Of a stretch of DNA of 64,000 bases, positions 32,231 to 41,198 are shown piece by piece. The stretch lies in the NCBI GenBank assembly GCA_963747535.1, contig CAVVFX010000006.1, forward strand, positions 1,116,001 through 1,180,000, in the 5' to 3' direction. Every line of letters begins with the position of its first letter. The stretch's first letter is position 1. Origin of the DNA: CAVVFX01 sp963747535. GTDB lineage: Bacteria; Acidobacteriota; Terriglobia; Bryobacterales; Bryobacteraceae. The notes beneath the pieces are model-generated. The model was given only the letters and a program-made list of their open reading frames with translations. It did no database searches and was not told the origin of the DNA. The translations under genes and the position numbers were made by a program.

Positions 32231-35041
32231 ATGGTTGAGGATCGACGACGGAGAGTGAACGAACTCTTACTCTCGGCCCTTGAGCTTGAGCCTGAAAGCC
32301 GCCCGGCCTTCCTCGAATCTCAATGCGGGGAAGACACCGATCTCCGCCGGCAAGTCGAAGTCCTGTTAGCGAAGCAGGAACAAGCCGGCAGCTTTCTTGA
32401 GACACCCGCTATCGGTTACACGGCTCTTACCCAGACAGCGACCGTCAGTCCGCCGGCACAGCAATTCGGAGTCTATCGGATCGTAGCTCCGCTGGGAGCA
32501 GGGGGCATGGGCGAGGTGTTCCGGGCTCACGACAGCAGGCTCGGCCGGGATGTCGCCATGAAGTTTCTACCTGCTGAGTTTGCCCGCGACCCGGATCGGC
32601 TGGCGCGCTTTCGGCGCGAGGCACGGATTCTGGCATCGCTGAGCCACCCGCACATTGGAGCGATCTTCGGACTCGAAGAAAACGGCGATGTGGAATGCCT
32701 TATTTTGGAGCTCGTGGAAGGCGAGACGCCGCGCGGCCCGCTTCCTGTGCCAAGAGCGCTCGAATATGCGCGGCAGGTGGCGGAAGCATTGGAAGCGGCG
32801 CACGCGAAGGGGATCATCCATCGCGATCTGAAGCCCCCCAACATCAAAGTTACTCCGCAAGGCCAGGTAAAGGTCCTGGACTTCGGCCTCGCCAAAGCCA
32901 TTTTGGGACCGGAGCAGAAGCTCGCAGTTTCGCCGGCCGAAGCGGAGACGTCTCTGACGCTCGCCGGGCACATCGTGGGAACGCCGGGATACATGAGCCC
33001 CGAACAAGTAAACGGAAGTGAGGTCGACGCGCGAACTGATATTTGGGCGTTTGGTTGTCTCTTGTACGAGTTGCTCACCGGCAAGCGGGCATTTGCAGGC
33101 GAGACTCTCGCGGATAGAATGGCGGCGGTCAAGGAGCGAGAGCCGGACTGGCGTGCGTTGCCGGCGAAAACCCCGCCCAGGATTCGGGAGCTGTTGCGGC
33201 GCTGCCTCGAGAAACAGCCCGATCGCCGCTTAGCGAGCATCGCCGAGGCACGGAAAGCGATCGAGCAGGAGCGGCGGAGCCAAAACCGCTGGTACAGCGC
33301 TGCCGCGATCGTTGCTGCGGCAGGATTGGCGGGTGCTTTCGTTCTTTGGATGCGTGCTCCGGTTCACGTGTCGGATCAATCGCAGTGGGTTCAACTCACC
33401 AAGTTTCCAGATGCGGTGAGTCAGCCGGCTGTGTCTCCCGACGGACGGATGCTCGCCTTCATTCGGGGAGATTCGACATTCCTGGGAGCCGGGCAAGTCT
33501 ACGTCAAACCCCTGCCCGACGGCGAGCCGAAGCAACTGACTCATGACTCCCTGCTGAAAATGAGCCCGGTTTTTTCCCCGGACGGAACGCGAGTGGCGTA
33601 CACAATCATCGGCCCCGAGTTTAACTGGGATACGTGGACGGTTCCGGTGCTCGGTGGGGAGCCGCAACAATGGTTCAGGAACGCTTCGGGATTGGTTTGG
33701 GCCGGGCCTCGCCAGCTCTTGTTTTCCGAGATCGTGACGGGCGTTCATATGAAGCTTGTGTCGGCTGACGAAAACCGCATCGGCCAACGCGATGTTTACG
33801 TCCCGGCGGCTGAACCGGACATGGTCCATCGGTCCTATTTGTCGCCCGATGGGAAGTGGGTACTGCTGGTAGAAATGGACGAGGATCACGCGTGGCTTCC
33901 TTGCCGCGTCGTGCCCGCGGACGGCAGTTCAAGAGGCCGTCAGGTTGGCCCTTCCGATGGTGGCTGCACCACCGGCGGCTGGTCGCCGGATGGCAAATGG
34001 ATTTACATGACATCCAATGCCGTCGGCGGGAATCACATCTGGCGTCAGCGCTTTCCCGACGGAACGCCGGAGCAGATCACGTCGGGTCCCACCGAGGAAG
34101 AAGGCACGGCGATTTCACCCGACGGCAAATCGCTGGTAACAGCGGTTTCCCTGGCAAACGCTTCGTTGTGGGTACACAATAAGGACGGAGATCGGCAAGT
34201 GGCGGTTGAAGGCAATGCCGCGGATCCGAGATTCACGCCGGACGGCAGGAAGCTGATCTTCCGGATCGTGAAAGAACCGCCAACCGAGTTTGCATTCTAT
34301 CGGGACCTCGGCGAGCTGCGACTTGCCGATTTGAAATCCGGACAGTCCGAGCCGTTGTTCCGCGGTATTACCGGGTTCGATTACGACCTTTCTCGCGACG
34401 GGCAACGAATTGCGATGGAAATTGCGGACACCGTGGGGAAGCCGCGAATTTGGACGGGGCCGCTCGACCGAAGTTCGCCGCCCAGGCAGATTCCAGGCGT
34501 CGAGGGAACACAACCAAGATTCGGCCCTGGCGGAGAAGTATTTTTCCGCCTCCGCGATGACTCTCATCCTCAGGACGCCCGAAATGTCTATCGCGTCCGA
34601 CAGGACGGCACAGGGCTCCGGAAAGCTTTCGATCAATCCGTGCTGATATTGAATGCCGTATCGCCCGATGGACGCTGGGTTTCCGCGTGGGCCCCTTTGC
34701 CCGGTAACGGACCGGCGGCAGTTCAGATGTTCCCCCTGGACGGCGGGCCGCCCGTTGCGATCGCGGCCGTTGCCTCCGCGGCAACGTGGGCTTCGAATGG
34801 AACCGCTTTTTCCATCTCCGGAGCGTTCGATCCCGCCCGGAGCTATATCATTCCTCTTCACGCGGGTGAAGTGCTTCCGCGAGTAGGGGAAGGCGGGTTT
34901 CATTCCGACGAGGAACTAGCCCGCCTGCCCGGCGTGCGGCCAATCGATGCGCCAAGGCTCGCGCTCGGTCCGTCGGCCGACGTGTATGCGTATTACCGGG
35001 GCGCGGTACAACGAAATCTATACCGTATCCCGATCCCTTGA
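32231..35041 (+). CDS. Hanks-type serine/threonine kinase with C-terminal TolB/PD40-like propeller
   Basis: 936 residues. Residues 85-340 are a protein kinase: G-A-G-G-M-G-E-V-F loop, K111 in V-A-M-K-F-L, catalytic H197-R-D199-L-K-P-P-N, D217-F-G and G-T-P-G-Y-M-S-P-E-Q. All catalytic residues are kept. A membrane helix is at about 354-375. The outer part, residues 390-936, has repeated S-P-D-G-R/K blocks of a TolB/PD40 beta-propeller (for example F-S-P-D-G-T-R-V-A-Y). The N-terminal 80 residues resemble those of the TPR-kinase relic at 51052. The propeller probably senses an envelope ligand and controls the inner kinase. An ECF sigma gene of the type often paired with such kinases follows at 35634. 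Confidence 0.92.
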   Translation: MVEDRRRRVNELLLSALELEPESRPAFLESQCGEDTDLRRQVEVLLAKQEQAGSFLETPAIGYTALTQTATVSPPAQQFGVYRIVAPLGAGGMGEVFRAHDSRLGRDVAMKFLPAEFARDPDRLARFRREARILASLSHPHIGAIFGLEENGDVECLILELVEGETPRGPLPVPRALEYARQVAEALEAAHAKGIIHRDLKPPNIKVTPQGQVKVLDFGLAKAILGPEQKLAVSPAEAETSLTLAGHIVGTPGYMSPEQVNGSEVDARTDIWAFGCLLYELLTGKRAFAGETLADRMAAVKEREPDWRALPAKTPPRIRELLRRCLEKQPDRRLASIAEARKAIEQERRSQNRWYSAAAIVAAAGLAGAFVLWMRAPVHVSDQSQWVQLTKFPDAVSQPAVSPDGRMLAFIRGDSTFLGAGQVYVKPLPDGEPKQLTHDSLLKMSPVFSPDGTRVAYTIIGPEFNWDTWTVPVLGGEPQQWFRNASGLVWAGPRQLLFSEIVTGVHMKLVSADENRIGQRDVYVPAAEPDMVHRSYLSPDGKWVLLVEMDEDHAWLPCRVVPADGSSRGRQVGPSDGGCTTGGWSPDGKWIYMTSNAVGGNHIWRQRFPDGTPEQITSGPTEEEGTAISPDGKSLVTAVSLANASLWVHNKDGDRQVAVEGNAADPRFTPDGRKLIFRIVKEPPTEFAFYRDLGELRLADLKSGQSEPLFRGITGFDYDLSRDGQRIAMEIADTVGKPRIWTGPLDRSSPPRQIPGVEGTQPRFGPGGEVFFRLRDDSHPQDARNVYRVRQDGTGLRKAFDQSVLILNAVSPDGRWVSAWAPLPGNGPAAVQMFPLDGGPPVAIAAVASAATWASNGTAFSISGAFDPARSYIIPLHAGEVLPRVGEGGFHSDEELARLPGVRPIDAPRLALGPSADVYAYYRGAVQRNLYRIPIP

Positions 35042-35060
35042 GCGTGAATGCCGGCGTCTT

Positions 35061-35546
35061 TTACCGGGGTGGCAGCGGATTGAAGCTGTACGTCCCGTCC
35101 CAGTAAGTGGTTCCCGTCATGAAATCGATCCGGACATCGATTCGGGCGCTGAACCCGGCGAGCGGACCTACCCCGTCAGAGACACTGCACAGGCCCAGGC
35201 CAGTCGACCAATCAACTGTGCAGCGGCCGGTCGCCCAGTTTCCGGTTGCCACGTAGACGACAACCTTGCTGTCGAGGAAGCCTACCGGACCGATCGGAAT
35301 CGTGCTCGGCTCATCATAGTAAACTCTGGTGACGTTAGCCGGAAGCGCCGCGAGATCGGAAATGGTGATCGTGCAATAACTACCGGGGGCGCCGGTGAAA
35401 GTGGCGGGAGGGGTGGTCGGACAAACCTTCTGCACATGGATTTGTCCTTTTTGCCCCTCCTGTGCCGCCGCTGGATGTGGTGCGGCAAGCATGCAAAGCA
35501 CGGCGGCCGCAAAACCTGTGATGGAAAAGGTTCTGAGTTTTGTCAT
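35061..35546 (-). CDS. Small secreted protein of unknown function, allene-oxide-cyclase-barrel-like
   Basis: 161 residues. Signal peptide 1-28 ends A-A-A-Q. The mature part has a segment with G-R-C-T-V-D-W-S-T-G-L-G-L-C and S-V-S-D-G-V-G-P-L-A-G-F-S-A-R-I-D-V, a pattern known from secreted proteins with an allene-oxide-cyclase/dirigent-type barrel. The resemblance is partial and I name no activity. Four cysteines suggest two disulfides. It lies between kinase and sigma genes and on the opposite strand. Confidence 0.6.
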   Translation of the reverse strand: MTKLRTFSITGFAAAVLCMLAAPHPAAAQEGQKGQIHVQKVCPTTPPATFTGAPGSYCTITISDLAALPANVTRVYYDEPSTIPIGPVGFLDSKVVVYVATGNWATGRCTVDWSTGLGLCSVSDGVGPLAGFSARIDVRIDFMTGTTYWDGTYSFNPLPPR

Positions 35547-35633
35547 TGTGGAAAATACCTCCTGCTCTTATTCCGGAATCGGTGGCAGGAAAGTACAGCT
35601 CCCGGCTAATTTTTGTTACGATTACGCGAGAGT

Positions 35634-36218
35634 ATGAGCCTCGTAGGGCCTTCGGATATCGGCACATTACTCGCGGCCTGGGGCGGCGGCGATGAGCAAG
35701 CGCTCCCCAGATTGATGTCCGCGGTCTACCCGGAACTGAGGCGAATCGCGAGGCGGCACCTTGGCCGGCGTGACGGTCAAACGTTCGAATCGGCCGCGCT
35801 TGCCAACGAAGCCTATCTCAAACTGATTCGGGCAGGGTGCATTCAGTGCGAAAACCGCGCTCACTTTCTCGCCCTGTGTTCGCAAATCTTCCGGAGAATC
35901 CTGGTCGACCACGCACGCACCCGGGGTTCGGTCAAGCGCGGCGGCCACGCTGAGCGCGTTTCCCTCGATGACGTGCTGGTCGGTGCGGAAACCCGGGGAA
36001 TCGAGATCCTGGCCTTGAACGAGGCCCTGGAGTTTCTGGCCAGGATCGACGCGCAGAAGGCCCGCGTTGTGGAACTCCGCTATTTCGGAGGATTGAGCGT
36101 CGAGGAAACCGCGGAAATTCTGAGAATCACGCCTATTAGGGTTAAGCGCGATTGGGACAAGGCCAAGGCTTGGTTGTATGGCGTACTAAGCCAGGAGCCG
36201 CACCGCACCGGCTCGTGA
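35634..36218 (+). CDS. ECF-type sigma factor (Sig-70_X6 type)
   Basis: 194 residues from the ATG at 35634; an upstream start at 35613 adds seven residues without family similarity. L-L-A-A-W-G-G-G-D-E-Q-A-L-P-R-L-M-S-A-V-Y fits the N-terminus of this acidobacterial/planctomycete sigma subgroup, R-R-I-L-V-D-H-A-R-T-R lies in region 2, and L-R-Y-F-G-G-L-S-V-E-E-T-A-E-I-L in region 4. Members of this group usually neighbour Ser/Thr kinase genes and lack a dedicated anti-sigma. Here the kinase at 32231-35041 is close, which suggests that phosphorylation may control it (inference). Confidence 0.88.
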   Translation: MSLVGPSDIGTLLAAWGGGDEQALPRLMSAVYPELRRIARRHLGRRDGQTFESAALANEAYLKLIRAGCIQCENRAHFLALCSQIFRRILVDHARTRGSVKRGGHAERVSLDDVLVGAETRGIEILALNEALEFLARIDAQKARVVELRYFGGLSVEETAEILRITPIRVKRDWDKAKAWLYGVLSQEPHRTGS

Positions 36219-36653
36219 GGCCACAATATATCGCCGCCTTGAGTCCCACGGCATTACAGCCCAACGCTGCAGTGGGACGCCATGTGCGCTCATGTTCCCC
36301 GAGGAGTTGAACATCCAACGAATCCCCGTGGCCATCGTCCCATCACGCTCGGGACTTCCTCTGAGACTCCGGTATTTGTATCCTGCCAACCGAGGAGAGC
36401 GCCCGGGGGGCGAAGCCGATTTGATGACATTGTCGCAGGGTGCGAACACGCCGCCAATGGCCAAGACGACGGATGACCCGGAAACAAGAACTTGTGAGAT
36501 GCGGGTGAGTTGCGGGCTACGCGCGGATGTGGTCGTTCCGAGCGGGCGGTCGGCCGCTCGGACAAAGGAAGGGCGACAGCCGGATAGGTCCTCGCACGTC
36601 GGCCAGCATCCGGCAACCGCATTGGCACAGCCACTTGGACGTAAAACTGTTTT
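36219..36653. other. Non-coding stretch between convergent genes
   Basis: About 435 nt with no frame that I can support on either strand. The next features are palindromic repeats at 36654-36826. Confidence 0.4.
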
Positions 36654-36721
36654 AAAACGGCCAATCTGTTCGCTCCGAAATTTCAGCGTAAGCGATTAAA
36701 AATGAATAGATTGGCCGTTTT
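36654..36721. repeat. Inverted repeat with AAAACGGCCAATCT arms
   Basis: AAAACGGCCAATCT (36654-36667) and AGATTGGCCGTTTT (36708-36721) are perfect 14-bp arms, extended to 18 bp with one mismatch, around a loop of 32-40 nt. The repeat lies between the convergent sigma and ArgH-like genes and could act as a terminator or small mobile palindrome. It shares GATTGGCCG with the palindrome at 36797. Confidence 0.65.
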
Positions 36722-36796
36722 CAAAGCGTTTATCTGGTCCAATCTCTGCACGCGCCACATTCCAAATGAGTTAACGCTGCGCGGGCACGAGGATTG

Positions 36797-36826
36797 GCCG
36801 GTTATGCCGAGCTCGGCATAACCGGC
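36797..36826. repeat. Perfect 30-bp palindrome at the ArgH-like stop codon
   Basis: GCCGGTTATGCCGAG (36797-36811) is followed directly by its exact reverse complement (36812-36826), extendable to 38 bp with one G-T pair. It overlaps the first base of the stop codon of the ArgH-like gene. No T-run follows on either strand, so termination by hairpin alone is uncertain. Confidence 0.75.
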
Positions 36827-38319
36827 TAATCGCCCAGCAAGCGATGGCAGAAGTCTTTGATACGGCTGGGATACGCTTCCAGGGCTTCAGACTTTGCCTG
36901 CGTCCACCGTCGCGTCTCGGCAAGATGCGCTTCCGCCTCTTCGAGCGCCGGCCGCAGCGCTTCCGGAGCTGGCCCGCCAGGCACGCGCCGGATATCTACG
37001 AAGTGCCTCGGATCCAGGGCTTCCAGAAGTTCTTCTCGCGAAGTCCGCAGCGGCCGGCCGAAGTGCGAAGGGGCCAGCGTCTCGACCGCGTCGACCATCG
37101 CCGCGGCGGAATACTTTCCTTTGAGCTCTTTCACACCGTCCGACACCAGATGATGCGCTTCACGAAAGCTCACGCCCTCGCGCCGCACCAGCGTATCGGC
37201 TAATTCAGTGACCGTGAGAAAATCCGACGCGGCGCGTTCGGCCATCCTCGCTGTCATGACTTCGCATCCGCCCATGACACCGGCAAACAAGCCGATGGCG
37301 CGGATCGCATCGCCGGTAGCAGCGAAAACGAGTGGCTGCAGATCGTCTTCAGCGTCGTTGATATCGCCGAACGGAGTGTTGTGCAGGCAGGTGAAGATAC
37401 CCTGGGCCTGCGCGAGCGACTTGCTCGCGAGCACGCGCACATGCTCGAACGGCACGGGATTGCGCTTCTGCGGCATGATGCTGCTGATCTGCACCCATGC
37501 GTTCGACAGCCGCAGAAGCCCGAATTCAGCCGTGCACCACAACAGAAAATCTTGCGTGACGCGGCCCAGATTCACCATCGCCGTGGAGATTGCGCCCGCC
37601 GTTTCCATCAGGTAGTCGGTCGCCGCGATGGCGCCGTAAGAGTTGAGCTGCAGACCTTCGAATCCGAGCAGGTCCGCGGTAAACTCGCGGTCGATCGGAA
37701 AGCCGGTCGTGGAAATGGCACACGCGCCGAGAGGGCTCCGATTCACCGTGGCGTACGCGGCCTGCAAGCGGCGTTCGTCGCGGCCCATCAGTTCGATCAC
37801 CGCCAGCAGATAATGGGCGAAGGTGATCGGCTGAGCCGGCTGCGTGTGCGTATAGGCCGGCATCAGAGTAGCCAGATGACGGCGCGCGATCCCGAGCAGA
37901 ACTTCGCGCGCCGCGCTCAGGTTGCGGACGATGGAGAGAATCTCCGACCGCAGACACATACGGTACAGCGTGATATCGATGTCGTTGCGGCTTCGCGCCG
38001 TGTGCATCGAGCCTGCAACCACTCTGCCGCACAAGCGCTCCAGCGCCTCTTCCACGAAGAAAAAGAGATCCTCCGTTTTCCCGTCATAGGGTACGCTGGA
38101 AAGCGCGCCGCGATCGAGCTCATCCAACCCGCGGATACAGCCTTGCGCCGTCGCCTCCGGAATGATCTCCTTTCGCGCCAGCATCAACGTGTGCGCATAG
38201 TGGATCTCGATCAGCGCATCCAGAAAGTGCCGCTGCGCATCGCGAAAATTAACCGATAAAACGGTGTCGGCATAAACAGCCGCCGGAAAGCGTGAATTAT
38301 CTTGGGTGTGCACTACCAA
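36826..38319 (-). CDS. Argininosuccinate lyase family protein (ArgH-like, divergent)
   Basis: 497 residues of the fumarase/aspartase superfamily. Signature loop is S-S-I-M-P-Q-K-R-N-P (279-288), with the catalytic serine; H-T-A-R-S-R-N-D is at 106-113 and T-H-T-Q-P-A-Q-P at 157-164. These match argininosuccinate lyase more than other members. However, the classical N-terminal W-G-G-R-F is absent, and N-D-Q of the second motif is N-D-I. No arginine biosynthesis gene is nearby. It could be a paralogue acting on another argininosuccinate-like substrate. Its start overlaps the TonB receptor stop by 7 nt on the same strand, so it is translationally coupled to that receptor. Confidence 0.75.
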   Translation of the reverse strand: MVVHTQDNSRFPAAVYADTVLSVNFRDAQRHFLDALIEIHYAHTLMLARKEIIPEATAQGCIRGLDELDRGALSSVPYDGKTEDLFFFVEEALERLCGRVVAGSMHTARSRNDIDITLYRMCLRSEILSIVRNLSAAREVLLGIARRHLATLMPAYTHTQPAQPITFAHYLLAVIELMGRDERRLQAAYATVNRSPLGACAISTTGFPIDREFTADLLGFEGLQLNSYGAIAATDYLMETAGAISTAMVNLGRVTQDFLLWCTAEFGLLRLSNAWVQISSIMPQKRNPVPFEHVRVLASKSLAQAQGIFTCLHNTPFGDINDAEDDLQPLVFAATGDAIRAIGLFAGVMGGCEVMTARMAERAASDFLTVTELADTLVRREGVSFREAHHLVSDGVKELKGKYSAAAMVDAVETLAPSHFGRPLRTSREELLEALDPRHFVDIRRVPGGPAPEALRPALEEAEAHLAETRRWTQAKSEALEAYPSRIKDFCHRLLGD

Positions 38320-41198
38320 TCAACTCTCACTCCCAGTTGCACGATGCGGCCTTCGAGAAGTGTGGAAACAGGCGCGAGGGTCGGGTTAGTAACCAGGGCG
38401 CCGGTAGTTGAGTTGACGGTCGCGGTGGTATTGATCGTGGTGATATTCGGGTGGTTGAAAATGTTATTCGCCTCAATGAAGAACTTCGGCTGGAAGCGTT
38501 CCCATAGCTTGAAGAAAGTTCGCGTGTAGCGCATATCGAACTGGTAAACCGCGGGCGTGGCCAGGGTGTTGCGGCCGATAAAGAGCGGACGGGTAGCGGC
38601 GCCGGAGCCGGAAGCAGCGAGACTGTCGCCATTCAGGACAGCGTTCGCCGTGATGTTCTGTTCATCCCCTGACGAGAGATTGGCGAGGAGCGTGAGCTGA
38701 TTGTTATTGGCGAGATAGTTCCAGATACGATTGTCGAGTTTGGCGATGGGATTCCAGACGGTGCTCAGAGTGAAAGAGTTGGGCCGGTTGATGGCGGAGT
38801 TGCCGCGGTCGCGGTTCCGGTCGGTCGGGTCCGAGATGAACACGGAGCCCTGATCGTAACTGTTGGCTTCCGGCGCGTCGTCGAGGGAATGCGACCACGT
38901 ATAAGACGCGTTGACGAGCAGGCCATGGGCCATGCGGTGCTGGTAGTTCACGATCAGTGCGTTATACGAACTGTTGTCGCCGATGTCCTGCAGCGCAATG
39001 TTGTTATAGATCGGATTGGCCCGCGTAGCCGGACCGGCGGGTCCATATACCGGACGGCCGTCGGCAAGGTAGCGAACCGGGTTGATCAGGTTCATGTTGC
39101 GCAGGTACTCCAGATTCCGGCCGCCGGTGTTGGCGTATCCGACCGTCAGCGCATCGTTGGTGGTCAACTGCCGCGAGATCTGAATGCTGGAGTTAATGCC
39201 ATAGCCGTCTTTGAAATTCGGCGTGATGGTGTAGAGCGTCGACGCCGAGCGAGGCAGCGAGCCGTTGACGACCGCGGTTGGGAAGGGCGGAGCGCCGGGA
39301 GTCGTGGCCGAGATCGACGCGATGTAGGAGGCGGACCCGCCGTCGTTATACAGCGCGTTGTACCAGAGATTGGTCGGCGGAGCCTCATAGAAGATGCCGG
39401 AATTGACGCGCAGCACGGTCTTGGAATCGATCGACCACGCGATGCCGAGGCGCGGCGCGAAATCGCCGCTCGGAGTATGGAAGTGCTGGGAGTAGGCGAG
39501 CTGGTAGTTCGGATCGCCCGACGGTCCAGAGAACTTATCGTACCGGACCCCGCCGCTGACCAGCAGTTTCGGAGTCACCTGCCAGCTATCCTGCAGGAAG
39601 AAGTCCCAGAAGAACGAGTGATACCATGCGCCAGGCTGGCCCACGCTCGCATTGAAAGTCGTATAGGAGTACGGCGTCGCGCCGGATTCCGCGGACAGAT
39701 ACGCCGCGATGGTGGGGAAGACGTATTGCGTGTAAATGTCGCCGGCCTGCACGTCGAGATTCTGTTGGAACCCGAAGCCCGCCTTTAAGGTGTGCGCCCC
39801 TTTGACGACCGTGAAGTTGTCGTTCAGATTGGGCACCTTTTCCTGAAAACGATCGCCCGTGCTGATGCTGCCGCCGAAATTGGCAATACCGCTAATGCTG
39901 ATCTGCGGCCCTGTCCCGGTTAGTGCGTCGGGAATGTGCTGCTCGTTGCGATAGGGCCAGCCGAAGCGGAGTTCGTTCAGTATCGTGGGAGAAAACGAGG
40001 AGAGCAATTGCGCCCCGAGCACATGCGCACGATCGCGGAAATCTGCCGCGACGCTCAGAGCGTTCAGGCCACCGTCAGCGGTATTGAACGGATACTGATT
40101 GCGGAAATAGTTGTAGCGCACGAAGAACTGATGCTTTTCGGTAATCACCCAATCGAACCGGACGTCGACCCACTGGGCATGCTCCACGGCTGGAGGATTG
40201 GTCAGCAGGTCGGCGGGGATACCGATCAGCGCGGCGTTCGCCGGAACAATCGTAACCGGCGAGGGCACGCTCCGTTTCACGTGCTCATAGGATCCGAAGT
40301 AGAACAACTTGTTCTTGATGATGGTGCCGCCCGCGTGCGCCGCGAAATCATTGGCGACAGGAAGCAGGGTAGTCGGCGTGGCAAGGATCGGACGCGCCAC
40401 TAAGTCGAGCGGCCGGCCGATATAAGTCACGTCACCATGAAACGTATTACTGCCCGACCCGGTGATCACGTTGAAGATGTTGCCCGCGATCTTGCCGAAC
40501 TCCGGTGTGAAGCTGTTGGACACCACCTGCACTTCGCTTACGTAGCTGTCGGCGATAGCGAACAGCCGCAGACCATAGCGGTCCGTCTCAGTGTCGACCG
40601 CACCGTCGAGTTGATAATTGACGCGGTCGGGAAGCCCGTTGGTATTCAGAAGGCGCGGGATGCCGAGTTCCGGATTCGGGTGTCCGCTAACGCCCGGCTG
40701 AAACAGTATGAAATTGTACGGATTGCGGGAAGTCAGCGGCAAATTGTCAGTTTCCGCAAAAGCGATGGTTCTGCCCGTGCTCACGCGCGAAGGCTCGACC
40801 ATAGGCGCGCCGCCGGTGACTTCGACCGAAGTCGCCACCGCACCCACCTTCAGTTGAGCATCAATGCTGGCTTCCGTACCGGCATCGAGCACGACGTCGG
40901 TATGGCGCTGCGACTCAAAGCCTTCCTTCTGCACGGTAACAGTGTAGGAACCTAGCGGGAGATTGGGGAAAACGTAATAGCCGTCTTCGGCCGTTGCCGA
41001 CGTTTTCGAAAGGCCCGTCTGAGTGTTTTCGATTTTGACGCTGGCTTGCGAAATCGGCGCATTCGCCGGGTCGGTGACACGCCCGCGAATGGAGCCGTTG
41101 ATCGCTTCCGACTGACCGTAGGAAGCCGAGACACAAAACGTTCCGATGACAAACGCGACAGTCCAAAGCCCTGCCCGTTGCCATGAATTGATGATCAC
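38313..41198 (-). CDS. TonB-dependent receptor, Oar-like, third copy
   Basis: 961 residues, shorter than the other two. Signal peptide about 1-29; carboxypeptidase-regulatory domain about 34-118 (S-I-R-G-R-V-T-D-P-A-N-A-P-I); plug with N-L-P-L-T-S-R-N-P-Y-N; barrel ending I-V-Q-L-G-V-R-V-D-W. The start at 41198 is preceded by GAAAGGAGC, a good ribosome site. The last codons overlap the ArgH-like gene, so uptake of a substrate and its cleavage may be linked (inference). Confidence 0.9.
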   Translation of the reverse strand: MIINSWQRAGLWTVAFVIGTFCVSASYGQSEAINGSIRGRVTDPANAPISQASVKIENTQTGLSKTSATAEDGYYVFPNLPLGSYTVTVQKEGFESQRHTDVVLDAGTEASIDAQLKVGAVATSVEVTGGAPMVEPSRVSTGRTIAFAETDNLPLTSRNPYNFILFQPGVSGHPNPELGIPRLLNTNGLPDRVNYQLDGAVDTETDRYGLRLFAIADSYVSEVQVVSNSFTPEFGKIAGNIFNVITGSGSNTFHGDVTYIGRPLDLVARPILATPTTLLPVANDFAAHAGGTIIKNKLFYFGSYEHVKRSVPSPVTIVPANAALIGIPADLLTNPPAVEHAQWVDVRFDWVITEKHQFFVRYNYFRNQYPFNTADGGLNALSVAADFRDRAHVLGAQLLSSFSPTILNELRFGWPYRNEQHIPDALTGTGPQISISGIANFGGSISTGDRFQEKVPNLNDNFTVVKGAHTLKAGFGFQQNLDVQAGDIYTQYVFPTIAAYLSAESGATPYSYTTFNASVGQPGAWYHSFFWDFFLQDSWQVTPKLLVSGGVRYDKFSGPSGDPNYQLAYSQHFHTPSGDFAPRLGIAWSIDSKTVLRVNSGIFYEAPPTNLWYNALYNDGGSASYIASISATTPGAPPFPTAVVNGSLPRSASTLYTITPNFKDGYGINSSIQISRQLTTNDALTVGYANTGGRNLEYLRNMNLINPVRYLADGRPVYGPAGPATRANPIYNNIALQDIGDNSSYNALIVNYQHRMAHGLLVNASYTWSHSLDDAPEANSYDQGSVFISDPTDRNRDRGNSAINRPNSFTLSTVWNPIAKLDNRIWNYLANNNQLTLLANLSSGDEQNITANAVLNGDSLAASGSGAATRPLFIGRNTLATPAVYQFDMRYTRTFFKLWERFQPKFFIEANNIFNHPNITTINTTATVNSTTGALVTNPTLAPVSTLLEGRIVQLGVRVDW

